64,000 nucleotides of DNA, taken from NCBI GenBank assembly GCA_963971285.1, contig OZ020264.1, forward strand, positions 11,422,431-11,486,430, given 5' to 3'. A program made the position numbers and the translations under genes. The DNA is from Astropecten irregularis (lineage: Eukaryota; Echinodermata; Asteroidea; Paxillosida; Astropectinidae). A model generated the notes under the pieces. The model was not told the DNA's origin and did not search any database. It was given only the letters and a program-made list of their open reading frames with translations. Below are positions 32,707 through 55,700 of this stretch, piece after piece. The first letter of the stretch is position 1, and every line of letters starts with the position of its first letter.

Positions 32707-33762
32707 TTAAAAACTGATTTCGATGTTGTCAGCATTTCGTCGACCGGTAATTGAGGCTATGAATCTCCGCCCTGTCCTTCGGAAGGACTCGTTGCGAAAA
32801 TAGTAGACGAACACGTTGAGCCAGCTGTTGGAAAGCATGCAGAGACGAGCCAGGAACTCTGTGTACATGGTGTCCGATAAGCCCGTGGCTAGCTTGTTCA
32901 GCTTGCGGATGGCAGAGGGCATCCAGGCCAGTGCGAAGGTGAGGGTGACGATGAGAAAAGTGCCGGCGGCTCTGTGGTTGGACTGCCTGGTCTTTGCCCT
33001 CGATTTCTCTTCCTCGGACATCGGCCCGATGATCTGGATCTGACGGATCTGACGACGGGCTATCAGGAAGATGTGAGTGTACAAGATCAGCACGATGAGG
33101 ATCGGTATGATGATGAAGACTACGGCCATGTACTTCAACGGGTAGTGCCAAAAGTCTCCCTTGCTGGTGTCCAGGCTGCAGTTATCCTCGTCTTCGTCAA
33201 CTTCGGCAGCGAAATTGACGCTTGCCCCGAAGAATATGGTGATGGCGAAGGCCAGTAGCCATATGCAAGCCACTGCGAGACGAGCTCGGAAGAGGGTCAC
33301 AATGTTGTGGTACCGTAGTGGACGGACCACCATGATGTATCGCTCCAGCGTGACAGCTATTAAGGATAGGAGGCCAGTGTAGTAGCACAAGTACTTACCC
33401 ACACCGTAAACACCGCAGATGAGACTACCGTACGGCCAGCGGTCCATCGCAGTGGATACTATCATGGGCAGGGCGACGAAGAACCCACTGGTCAAGTCCG
33501 AGATGGCCAGCGACGCCATGAAGAGCTTGGTCACCTCGTGGATCTCGCGGACGCGGCGGAGCACGATCAGGCAGAAGGAGTTTCCCCCAATGATCAATAT
33601 CGTTGTGATGCTAAGAAGGATGCATCTCATCACGTTAAACCACACAGGTGAAGGCGGATCATCATCTGCCATCTCTGTCATGAGAATTACGAGACAAAAG
33701 CATAAGATTAGGCCACATTCGAGAAACACTTCTTGTATGATCAGGTATCTATTATGTAACAT
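32707..33762 (-). CDS. Class A (rhodopsin-like) G-protein-coupled receptor, intronless coding exon
   Basis: Seven hydrophobic segments with the class A landmarks: TM1 GGNSF (N1.50), TM2 LAISDL (D2.50), Cys3.25 in LICGVYG, TM3 ERY, TM4 CIWLLAF (W4.50), extracellular-loop-2 Cys in DNCSLD, TM5 IIIPILIVLIL (P5.50), TM6 FALAWMPSA (F-x3-W-x-P) and TM7 NVFVY where the usual NPxxY has Val in place of Pro. Position 3.32 is Lys, so an aminergic receptor (Asp3.32) is unlikely; the ligand is unknown. It would act at the plasma membrane through G proteins. The open frame starts at 33762, but the better start is MTEMADDDPP (33681) or the inner MADDD (33672). A possible acceptor (cttttgtctcgtaattctcatgacag, read in two parts) lies just before 33674, which would put an intron in the 5' UTR. 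Confidence 0.88.
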   Translation of the reverse strand: MLHNRYLIIQEVFLECGLILCFCLVILMTEMADDDPPSPVWFNVMRCILLSITTILIIGGNSFCLIVLRRVREIHEVTKLFMASLAISDLTSGFFVALPMIVSTAMDRWPYGSLICGVYGVGKYLCYYTGLLSLIAVTLERYIMVVRPLRYHNIVTLFRARLAVACIWLLAFAITIFFGASVNFAAEVDEDEDNCSLDTSKGDFWHYPLKYMAVVFIIIPILIVLILYTHIFLIARRQIRQIQIIGPMSEEEKSRAKTRQSNHRAAGTFLIVTLTFALAWMPSAIRKLNKLATGLSDTMYTEFLARLCMLSNSWLNVFVYYFRNESFRRTGRRFIASITGRRNADNIEISF

Positions 33763-33771
33763 GCTTCATTC

Positions 33772-33820
33772 AGTTGCCTAATGAAGGCTAGCAGATCCAG
33801 CAGCCGAAACGTCGCTACCA
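33772..33820 (+). ncRNA. Imperfect hammerhead-like motif of a second Penelope-type repeat
   Basis: CTAATGA, a stem-loop starting GGCT and ending AGCC, GAAACGTC and GCTACC follow in hammerhead order. GAAACGTC is the exact tiny-stem-III form typical of Penelope-like elements. Core and stem I are imperfect, so it is a fossil. It lies just upstream (on the opposite strand) of the GPCR open frame. Confidence 0.5.
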
Positions 33821-36800
33821 GCTAGACGACACATCATGACTTTGATCACCTTTTTTACCTTAACATGTTTTACTTTTCAATAAGCAAAACAAAGCTGTAG
33901 GCATTTCCACTTTAACATCAATTCTAATATTGCTAGAGGCGGAAAATGAGCCGGTTGTGGAGCTGGTGGGCACAGAAGGCGTCCGCACCGATGGTTGGCA
34001 AAACCTCCCCAGCATTTTTGAAAATTCAGGAGGCTGAAAGCGCGATGTCAAAAATGGTTTGGAGGTGTTGTCGAGAGCGGAGCAGTTGGAGGTGACTGAC
34101 TGTAACCGAATGAACTATACTTGAACCTCAACTCTCGCTTGATCTGTGGCCACTGTTTGTGCCATATACCCAAAATGGATTGAGTACTCTAAGCCTCAAA
34201 TATCAACCTAATTGCTAAATGAAAGTAAAATATCCAGCCATCCGTCACGGCTCCATAAATACCAATACCTGGAATATACGCTATTTCCCCCATTATATTG
34301 TGCGATTATCATTTTCAAGGGCACTGTACGATAGCTTTAACAAACTAATTGCTTGAAACAGGAATTAATGGGGTTATTACGGTGGTATTATGAGCTTCTT
34401 GTACCCAGGTTTAAAGTACTAATCGGTTGGCATAAAGAAATAGCGCATTGAAATTGTGATAATTCTCTGCTGATCAGTGTATAAAAGCTTACAATTTTGG
34501 TTTTACTAAACTGAGTGGACATTTGTAACGTAATGGTTTATATGGCCACTGTTGAAAATTTAAAAAGATCGTTAATTTGCTCTATTCAGTCTAGAGGAAA
34601 TGGTAGAGAGAAAATCGTGCTACTGATTGACAACTGAATCAGCGACTGTACGCACAATAGAAAACTGTTTCTATCTATTGCAAGGGGAAAAGAGACCATT
34701 TTGAGCATAAATTAAATCGTTGCCAAGCGTTTCAAAAACAAGCGGTCAATGTTCTATATTCCACTGAGTAACACGTTGTGTGCGTTCGTTTCGCTTCCAC
34801 GGGGACAGACCTGACCGGAACGATGACGTATACTGCGCAAAACAAGCGAGAATTGCGGACGAGATTGACTGGTGTCAACTCGAGAAAGCTAAACGAACAC
34901 ACCCTTTATTATAGCTGCCACGTTTCTTGGATGATTTCTGTCATATTTTACAAAATAAATTGCATTTAGTAGATGCCACTTCCAACATAAAATTGTTTAA
35001 TCCACTAATATTCAAATCTAATACGTGCACGCATTAGATTCATGTTTACAGTACACATCGTATTGTCTTTTAGCAAAAAGGAAAACACTGACTTCGAGAC
35101 TTACCGAAAATTTAAGTGGACCTAGATATATGGCGTTCTCCTTCACTTTCCGTTCTTCGGTTGATAGACTTACAGTCTACGTATTACGAGTCTATGATAA
35201 ATAAATTCCGCAAAGAAGAACATCGTTAATATTAAATGATTTTGGTCGGGAAATAGATAATATGCAAATTAGGCTTGCCCTTCACCGACGTGGATGAGCA
35301 CTGTATACTCAGTGCTTGTGAGAGCACGTGAGAAAAAATCACATGCTTGCTCAGGTGGGATTCGAACCCACGACCTCCTGCTTACTAGTGCAGATGCCAT
35401 ACCTGCTAGGCCACCGAGCTAGCTGGGGTCTGCAGGGTGGATCGAATCCAATATCGCGGCGGGTACCGCAGTAAATCACATCAATTGTTACTACAACATT
35501 AAGCCCAACTTTTCTTTTTTTTCTTTTGAAGAAAAGCCACGAATTTTCAAAAAAAAATACAACAAATATTACAAGAAGCACTAACTGATAATGTTTGTCT
35601 TTCAAATAGCAATATATCTTACGTTCTTCTTTACTCTTATTTTGAAGCAAAGTGCAAAGATACAATCCTTAAAGATACTATCATTCTTTGGTAGGAACCA
35701 AAACAGACATGTTCACAAACTTACGTATAACTGGCAGGGTATACAGATAGACCTGATACAAACAAACTGTTAACATGTTTCTGCCTGAAATACTGTGTTT
35801 TAAGAGAAATGAGTCAAAAAAAATACCAAAGACAGTTTCGATCAAAACGTCACAATTACAATTACCTCACAATATTGCGGCAATTTTTTGTTTTGTTTTT
35901 CCACTGCTTCCAATTCAAAAATGAACTGAAAATTTAACAGTTTTGTTTTTATTCCATGACAAATTAAAAAATGAACAGACCGCAGCTGTTCTGTCAACTT
36001 AACCAACATGTGAGAGTACTTTTTGAGCATCCATGCATACGTTCTTATTATCGGTGTGATTGTTTTGCGATAACGCACTGCAAGGGTACGCTACTTCATA
36101 CTTTCTGTTGTTTGCTCATGCTGAATAGCTGTTGTTAAAGGTAGAATACATGATTTGGTAAATAACAGCACCTACATTTTGGAATTGTCTTATCCAACAT
36201 GTACATAAACTAACACACCTTTGAAAATTTAAGCCAAATCGGGCATCTGAGTCACGAGAAAATAGCAACAACACCAAAAAGATTCAATTTTTCTTATAAA
36301 ACATAAAGAATGGTTTTCATCTTACTCCGAGATCAAAACAGTCTTCGGTCTTTGTTTTACCAATTTCTGGATAAACACTCCATTTCAGACGGACATATTT
36401 TAACGGTATGTTTCTACCAGCACTATCTTCATACCTTAAAATTCATACGCAAATCTGTGAACATTTCTGTTTGGTATGTTATCAATTCCGTTCTTACTTT
36501 CAAATGTATATCCAACATATTTACCTTTATAGTGGTCGTATCCTTCTTCTCTGTATCAGGTTGTTAAGCACTTTCGCTGACAAGTCACTGTCGTTTTCCG
36601 TACTGTATATGCAGAAGCCTGAAAGCCTGGGTTCTACCTACAAGTCCCTGTCATGTATTCTTGCAAAATTTTCCCTACGCTCTCTTATATACCTTGGTCT
36701 GCCATAGGTCTGCCACCTGAAGTACCTGGGCAGCGTGATTGAAATCTGCCGTCAGTAATCAGCAATGCACGTCACTAGATTTTACGCTGAATACTCCCAA

Positions 36801-37822
36801 TTGCTGTAGTCACATGTAATGCATATTCTGCCATGCACGCTATAGTTATGAAAATGAGGAAAACCACTGATTTTGTTCATTATAATTATCTAGTGTATCT
36901 TATGCTACGATTGCGATACATTTCATGATTTTGTTATGATATGCTCGTATTGTTGAGGTAACGATTTTTATGTGTAGCCCCTTGATTGAAAACAAATCTA
37001 CTTACAAAACAAACACTTTAACTTAACATTAAATAAGTACGATATCTTAAATATAATTTGAGCTTTACAAATACAAAGAAGTACACGTAGATAATGGAAT
37101 GGATTCCTTTCCAGATGCAATACATGCTGATTACACAATTCAATCAAAGGATCTGTACAGTAGCGATTCACATGAGATAGTGTACGTAGGATGGGTACAT
37201 ACATGTAAACTCGGGCTGAAAGGAGCGAACATCTTTTCAAAGTGCAGAGTTAATGGAACGAAACCCTTTATTGAATATAGGGCTGGTAACAAACAGACAC
37301 TATGACGTCAGGGGAATCGTCCCCTACTTGTACTTCATTTTTATTTATAACATCCAAAATTCAAATTTGATATGTTGATCGGTATGCGGAAACACCATGT
37401 AAGAATCGTTCGTACTTTCGCACTTTTAATTCGTTCGCACTTCTCGTATATAATGTCTCAACGTTTCATGGGCACAGATATCAAGAAAGATACAGAAACA
37501 GTCATTTGTAAAAATTTCCAGTTCTATAGGGTGCCCACTTTTTTGTGAAAACAGCCAAAACGCCCACGGTATTCTAACAATCTTTTCACCGTTTTTTTTT
37601 TTTTTATTCCGAAGATGAAAATTGGTTTTGGTCATTGTTTGTTTCGATCTTTTATGGAGCATTTCAGGCTGAACAACTTTAACCGTATGTTTCTATCTTC
37701 ACCATACACCCTGTTGATAAATATGTGGAGATCGCTGGTTCGAATCCCACTCCAGTAAATGTTTCTTTGTTCACTTTTAATTTATATTTTTACAATATTT
37801 ATTTTGTCAATTGAAATAACAG
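33821..37822. other. 4-kb intergenic stretch
   Basis: Holds the SINE (35262-35460), family C pieces (about 35655-35830, 36133-36505, 37480-37700), a Penelope-type repeat fragment (about 37365-37470) and a lone B-box-like word GGTTCGAATCCC at 37737. The first exon of MASP-like gene A (start codon, phase-2 donor) should lie at its right side but I could not identify it. Confidence 0.5.
35262..35460 (-). repeat. tRNA-derived SINE
   Basis: On the minus strand the head has a perfect pol III A box TGGCCTAGCAGG (35402-35413) and B box GGTTCGAATCC (35358-35368), spaced as in a tRNA. The fold is only partly tRNA-like (8-nt anticodon-type loop, one acceptor mismatch). The head is followed by a non-tRNA body with the self-complementary word AGCACTGAGTATACAGTGCT and the tail GGCAAGCCTAATTTGCATAT. 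A truncated sister copy lies at 5950-6065. Confidence 0.75.
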
Positions 37823-49372
<11,550 letters not shown>

Positions 49373-50107
49373 TCACAGATCCAGAAAATAGCAATTCTCC
49401 TCATCAATAAGATCACCCGCAGCAGCCTCGTGACTGGTTACGTCGTTTAGCTGACACATCATTTTACCACGGCCATGATCCAGCAGATTGAAGGAGCGGC
49501 ATTCTGGATCAGCCAGGCAGACCTTCCCGCAGGACACAACGCCCTGAGCCGGTAGCTCCTTCATGACGTGACCAGAGAGGCACTGTGAGCTGATGCGACC
49601 ATCGGAGCCGGTATAAAGGCAGAATGTAGGGATGGGGCTGGTATTTGCAGGCTGCTCACACGCTGCGTGAAACTGCTGAGTGCAAGGACGATCAGCCCAA
49701 CGACCGCCATGAAGAGTATTCATAGCACAACAGTCGGCCCAATTGTAGTTATCAGGTTGGTCAAGTTTCCAGTTCTCGTAGCCGTTCGACTCACCCCTCA
49801 ACGGACAAGGCTGCCAATTCCCCTCTTCTTCTATATCATTACAGCCAATCCAGAGGTGTTTGGGTGGCTGGCCATCAAACATCTTCAGGTACATTTCCCA
49901 GATCGTGGTTTGTTCCATATGTGAACGAGGAATGGCCAGTCCACCGTGCTTTTGTGCACAGGTGGTATTTGCTTGGTTCCAAGTATGTGGACTTGTAGTT
50001 ATAAAATAGCAGGTATCTCCGTATCGATGCCAGTGAAGAGGACAAATGGCCGCCAGGGTTGTAGAAAACCATGTCATGAAAATGATGAATTTACGAACAT
50101 TTGCCAT
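49373..50107 (-). CDS. Secreted C-type lectin with C-terminal PAN/apple-like domain
   Basis: A single-exon frame of 244 residues starts at ATG 50107 with a signal peptide (FIIFMTWFSTTLA). The C-type lectin domain covers residues 22-150: CPLHWHRYGDTCYF, an LWIGCNDIEEEGNW motif close to the family's WIGL, QPD (in KLDQPDNYNW) and a WAD strand in place of the usual WND, with Cys pairs in place. QPD in the long loop usually gives calcium-dependent galactose-type binding; WAD lowers certainty that calcium site 2 is complete. Residues about 160-244 form a PAN/apple-like domain (ECRSFN, CQLN, EENCYF). It lies between two convergent MASP-like genes and shares its tail domain with the gene ending at 1133. 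Could be a recognition molecule of innate immunity; it has no collagen-like stalk, so direct MASP binding of the MBL type is not expected. Confidence 0.88.
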   Translation of the reverse strand: MANVRKFIIFMTWFSTTLAAICPLHWHRYGDTCYFITTSPHTWNQANTTCAQKHGGLAIPRSHMEQTTIWEMYLKMFDGQPPKHLWIGCNDIEEEGNWQPCPLRGESNGYENWKLDQPDNYNWADCCAMNTLHGGRWADRPCTQQFHAACEQPANTSPIPTFCLYTGSDGRISSQCLSGHVMKELPAQGVVSCGKVCLADPECRSFNLLDHGRGKMMCQLNDVTSHEAAAGDLIDEENCYFLDL

Positions 50108-52576
50108 TTTCTATTCCATATGCCTTGTCTACAAAAATGGAGAGAATAAGTCTGATGCAGTCACTTCGTTGCCTGAGATTTTCAACTGCGCAATGCTGTC
50201 ACTGAGCAGGCTCTAACAATCTGCCTTTTACTGGAAGAATTTAATTGGCTGCCGACTACTAGTGACGTCAGTTGGAATATGCATTAAATTATGTTGACCT
50301 ACAGAATCGCCAACTCTACTTGAATGATAATAGACGCAACTTTTTTTTGCCTCATGATGTTTTAATTGCTTACCATAATGATCGCTGCCGCTTCGTTGGA
50401 ACTAATTAAGTGGCTCTACGGAATAAAACAAAAACGGCATGGCTTTGTTTTGATTACGGTAAAATACAAGAGACGGTGAAGATCTTGATCAGTGTATGAA
50501 AAGAAAAATCTTTGATGAGCCAAATGGCTACCTGTCAGCCTGGTATTATTACTTCCAGTTTCTGTCGCTTAAAGAGACGAATAATGACATATTTATTTTA
50601 TCAAGACCTTGTGTGGTTCTCCTCAAACTAATGAGTCGTGCGTAGGTCTGTGTGGTATAGGGTTGCCTTAATTGCTTGCGTCTTGCAACCTTTAATAAAA
50701 TTGTTTGGATTTGAGCTTCGAAAAATATCCATATTTATATAAGTTGGACATCCCTCCTCAGAAGCCTTGTGAATTAAAGATCTATTATTTTAAGTGGTCA
50801 AATTTCTCAAATTCAAATACATGTACAGATATATTCCTGTTGCTTTCAAATTGTGTCAATTCAGCAAATTTTAAAATGGAGGCGCACTATTTGGAATCGC
50901 CCCAAGTAATGATAGTCCACTACAGTTACAACCAGTTTATAACCACGGTTTCTACAAAGAAAGGAATACCGTTTCACTTGTTCCGTATCGATTAAAATAT
51001 ATGTAGTTTATTGACATTTCTACTCTTTAAATCACTGAGATTTCGTCAGCATGATAATAATGAAAGCATGATTTTTTTTGGCAAAGTTTGGTGAGACTCT
51101 TAAAAAAAGAAAGAACCTCTACGGTGTTTTGCTGCTATCTGCTGTTTAAAAGCATTCAGTAGCACATTTAAATCTTACCAAAATATACATTATATGAAGA
51201 TATATCTTAGCTTTTTTATCTCACCAATTTCATGTAAAATCATAGTTTTAGCAAAAAAAAACATTACTGTCTATAATGTCATCTCTATGTCAATTAAGCG
51301 TATGATGTCCGTGCAGTTTACTGACGACCAAATAATTAAAAAAAAAAGTCTGTTTGGAAATAGAAAAATGCTATCCTTACAGCTGAACATGAAGCATGGT
51401 ATAAACAGGTAATCGTCGTCCAATTTAAGGATTGATATGACATGCTTTAAAAAAGGCGAAACTCTTAACCACAAACTGCTAATAAGGTTATCGAAAAGCA
51501 AAATTGCAAATTTGCTGGAGATTGTTCCACGCATTTGATATTAATATCAAAATAACAATAAGAAGCATGATTTAAGACGTCATTGTGATACATGTTGAAA
51601 TCTGATGTCAAATAATAAATGTAACCATTTATGTATATCTTTACTTGTTCTTGTCCACTTGTCATTAATTTTCAGCCTTTAAGAAAGATCCTGCAAGGAT
51701 CGAAATGGGCCAGGGCCTCCTAACTCCAAGCAATGTTTCATTATGGTTAATATAAATTTTCATATTTCCAATCAGTGGGAATCAGTTTCATGAAACAATG
51801 ATAACTGATGAGATGATAAAGTAACAATTATGATGTATATAAGTATATAAGTGAAATGCAATTAACTCTATGAATGACACCCAAAATCCACTCAAACTGA
51901 TATTGTTAATTAAAGATTCTCTCACCAAGTGCAATCACTATACAGAATTCTCTGTTTACAATCATAAAGATCCCAGGAGTCGATTTCATGAAGCCCTACA
52001 ATCAATCGTAACTCGAGATACGAAGGATAACCCATCGCAGGGGACCTATCCTACGTAGGGCTGCAATGCATCATGATTTCTACGATTGATAGTAGGTTAC
52101 GATGAGTTTGGTGAAATCGACCCATAACTCATACATTCAACGAACACAAGCATCATGACATTCATTTAAGAAACATTATTTTGATATAATATTTCCGGTA
52201 GTTGATGGATATGCTTTTATGCAAATCTAGGACAATTCTGAAGAGTTACTCGTAATGTTCTAGGAAAATTCATGGTAAATGATTCCTGGGGCCTTTTTCC
52301 AAACCTCGGCTCCGGCTCAGGCTCCGGCTCCGGCTCCATTTCGTGAATCCATTCTAAAATAACGTGTATCAAAATAGAGGCTTTTGCATACGGTTTGGAA
52401 GTAGATACTCTATTTTGAACAAGAAAACAGAGATTGAGCTTCAATATTAAAAATCAACCACCTATATTTTCAGCATATGGATGACAGAGACGAAGCCGGA
52501 GCCTGAGCCGGAGCCGAGGATTGGAAAAGGGCCCTGGTAGGAATCATTTACCGTACAAGTCGTGTATACGTCACCT
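50108..52576. other. Intergenic between the lectin and MASP-like B
   Basis: AT-rich. Holds a family E piece (51660-51735), a small inverted-repeat element at about 51976-52122 (GTCGATTTCATGAA / GGTGAAATCGACCC) and the family H element at 52274-52552. No gene seen. Confidence 0.5.
52274..52552. mobile_element. Best-preserved family H element, both arms intact
   Basis: Terminal inverted repeats are GGTAAATGATTCCT at both ends, then GGGCC-TTTTCCAAACCTCGG and GGCTCC/GGCTCA hexamers on the left, mirrored by GAGCCGG hexamers, CCGAGGATTGGAAAAGGGCC on the right. Ends about 25 bp past the stop codon of MASP-like gene B, so its 3' UTR must run into the element. Confidence 0.8.
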
Positions 52577-52767
52577 TTAACGTTCTATTATGGTGTTTTC
52601 TTTAATCCAATTAACGAAGTTCCCGGTGCGAGTGTAAATACCATACCTGCCTTCTGCACCACAGCCCTCACCCCAGGACACGATGCCGTACGCATAGAAA
52701 CGTCTTGTGGTGGAATCCTTCAAGAGCAGCGGACCTCCACTGTCTCCCTTGCAAGCATCTGCCCCTC
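52577..52767 (-). CDS. MASP-like B: protease exon 3 (catalytic Ser, stop)
   Basis: [13 protein letters not shown] holds Asp189 and catalytic Ser (codon AGT). [10 protein letters not shown] follows and the protein ends NTIIER before TAA at 52577-52579. Confidence 0.9.
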
Positions 52768-55700
52768 CTGTTGCATCATTAAGAGAATGTTAGTGCGCTC
52801 TTTTCATAAAAACTTGTCTTGAATATAAACAGGGTATTTATTAGAACCATAATTATGAAAGGGAACAGGTCGGTGATTTTCGGTCGTTGTTTTATTAATT
52901 TCTGGATAAATAGACCATTTCAGGCGGAATATTTTAACGGTAGGTTTCTACCAGCATCATCTTCATACCCTGAAAGTTATATGTAAATCTGTGAACATTT
53001 CTGTTTTGGGTCTCTTTTACCAAAGTATGATACAACCTTTAAGTTCTAGATTTCTTACCTTCACGAGGACCGGCGCAAACCATGTTTCTAGTGACAGGCC
53101 TCCTTTGCATAGCCTGATCGCATGTTTCTCGGGGAACATTAACGTTGACATAAACTTCTCGTAGGACATTCGATACCGGCCCATTGGATGCAATCCTTCC
53201 CCAACCGATGACAACGGCTCGGGGGTTGTCCTCATCCAAGTTGCGGATATGAACCCGCGTGTCGTCGTCCGGACGAAACCGTGTGTTATGCTGAGGCAAG
53301 CAGACGGGTCGGATGTACTTTGTAAACTGGATGGACTGATTCAGGTGAATCAACGCCACATCAGTGTCAAGCGAGTCTGGATTAAAGTTTGGATGGACTA
53401 GAATTTCACGCACGCCACTCTGAAAGAAAAGGAATATCACTGACGTGTAATCATGATTCTGTACAGTTATTCGATGGTACTTTTATGTAACGTTTTCCAA
53501 AGAATAATTTGAATATTGTACAAGTTGGCTCTTATAGTGACATTTAGGTCATTTTACTATCATGTAATTTTGATAACTATACGTTTTTTGTGTTTTTTGT
53601 CATCTTAGGTCATCAGATTAATGAAGGGGACATGCAAATGGTTCACTCTCCTAAACTTAGAAAGATGATTGAATAGATGTTAAAGGTATACTACATGATT
53701 GGTAACGGTCACAGAACATCACTCACACTTTGCCTGATCCAATATGTACATGAAATAATAACACGTTTGAAATTTGAGCTCATTACAATAGGACATCTGA
53801 GTCACGACAAAATAGGAAAAACCCGACTCCCATTTTTCTTATAAAACATAAAGATTAGTTTTGATCTTACCCCGATATCAAAACTGTTTTCGGTTTTCGT
53901 TTTACGAATTTCTGGATAAGTATCCTATTTCAGGTGGAAATGTTTTAACGGTATGTTTCTACCAGCACCATCTTTATCATCCTGAATGTTATACATAAAT
54001 CTGCGAACATTTCTCTTTGGGTATGTCACCAATCCTGTACTGTACCTTAAAGGTAGTATCATACAATTGGTAAGACACCAAAACAGAATTGTTCACAGAT
54101 TTACTTATAACTTTCAGGGTATGAAGATGGTGCTGGTAGAAACCTACCGTTAATTTTTTTTCCCGCCTGAAATGGTGTATTTATCCAGAAATTAGTAAAA
54201 CAACGACCGAAAATCTTTTTGATCTTTTAAAAGATCAAAAATAAAAGAGAAAAGACTTCAGAAATACCGTGGCCGTTTTTTTACGATTTTCTAAAAAAAT
54301 TGGCACCGTATGGGACTGAAATTTTCACAGATGACCGTGACTGTATCTTCCTTGATATTTTTGCCCATGAATCTGTACTTCTTTGACAAATACCAAAGTA
54401 TGATACTACATTTAAACTCACTAAAACAAAGCACAACCAAACAAATCGAGTCCAAACCTGTTGGAATGACCAACTTACAACGACTGTGTTTTCTGTATGG
54501 TGTATTCGGCTGTGGAGACCCAGACCCACTTCCACTTTACCATGGGGGACCTTCTCGCCGAAGACCCGAGGTCTTTCCTCGTTCTTGCCGGTGACGCAGT
54601 GTGCAGCAGTCAATACCCATTCCTCGTTGAGGAGCGATGCCCCACAGATGTTCACGCCAAAGAAGTCGTATTCCGGAGCCGTGACCTTTAGCATAGCTTG
54701 CCAGGGCCATGAGCCTACGGCCGCTTCTCGACCGCCTACGATGCGTTGAATCTCAAGCGGATCTCGTCGAGGAATTGAGCTCTTGCCACAGACTACACTC
54801 GGAGATAAATTCAAGATTGAGTACAGGAGACGTCGTACAGTGGTCATACCATGCCCTGCCCTTCCCTGCCTTGCCCTGGCCTGTAATGACCTCACGTTTG
54901 ACCGGAAGCGAAATTGACCATTGTACCATAGGCCTACATATTGCCAAATAAGCGCAAACATGGGCCAATACGGGAGTTTCGCAATAGTGCGCCACCATGA
55001 GTTTGCAACGCTTTGGCCAATCACAATGTGCGGAATCAATTTTGTCGACAAACTGCGCATAATTATAGAAAGATGCGCAGTTTGTCGACAAATATTGGCC
55101 AACGCGTTTACAAACTCACGGTGGAGCACTACTGTGAATCGCCCGTATGAAGAATATTTAATGCTTGGAGTTATCGAGAGCCTGACGCGTTTCGATCCTA
55201 GCAGGATCTTTATCGACGGCTAAAGATTCTGCTAGGACTGATAATGCGTCAATCCCTCCTAACTCTAAGCATTTTTATAAATTTTAGGTCATTATTTTGG
55301 CTAATGAGCAGTTTACAGCAGTTTATTACTTATAATCAGTTAAGTTCTAGTAATCAATCATTCAATTATTAAAGGTAACATCATACTTTGGTAGCATACC
55401 GAAACAGAAATCTTTACAAATTTACCTGTGACTTATAGGGTATGACGATGGTGATGGTAGAATCATACCTTTAAAATGTTTCTGCCTGAAATGCTGTATT
55501 TATCCAGATAAGTGAAAAACCAATTTTTAAGAATTTTAGAACGAAGATTTAAGAATATTGTGTGCGTTTTTCACAATTTTCTCAAAGAGTGGGCACCGCA
55601 TGGGACTGAAATGTTCACAGATGACTGTCACTGTATCTTCCTTGATATTTTGGGCCCATGAATCTGCATTTCTTTGACAAAACACAGGTATGATATTACT

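Noticed and set aside
35348-35419. A tRNA gene (minus strand)
   Set aside because: Pol III boxes are perfect, but the anticodon loop has 8 bases, the acceptor stem has a mismatch, and a SINE body with a second copy follows, so it is a SINE head.
54793-55129. N-terminal extension of the protease frame of gene B
   Set aside because: The frame upstream of 54792 runs through intron and family A repeat; the acceptor and the CCP2 exon upstream explain the true junction.
55170-55280. Hammerhead core in family E repeats
   Set aside because: GATCC-stem-GGATC followed by GAAAC resembles stem II and the 3' core, but no CTGATGA-type segment lies in the right place.
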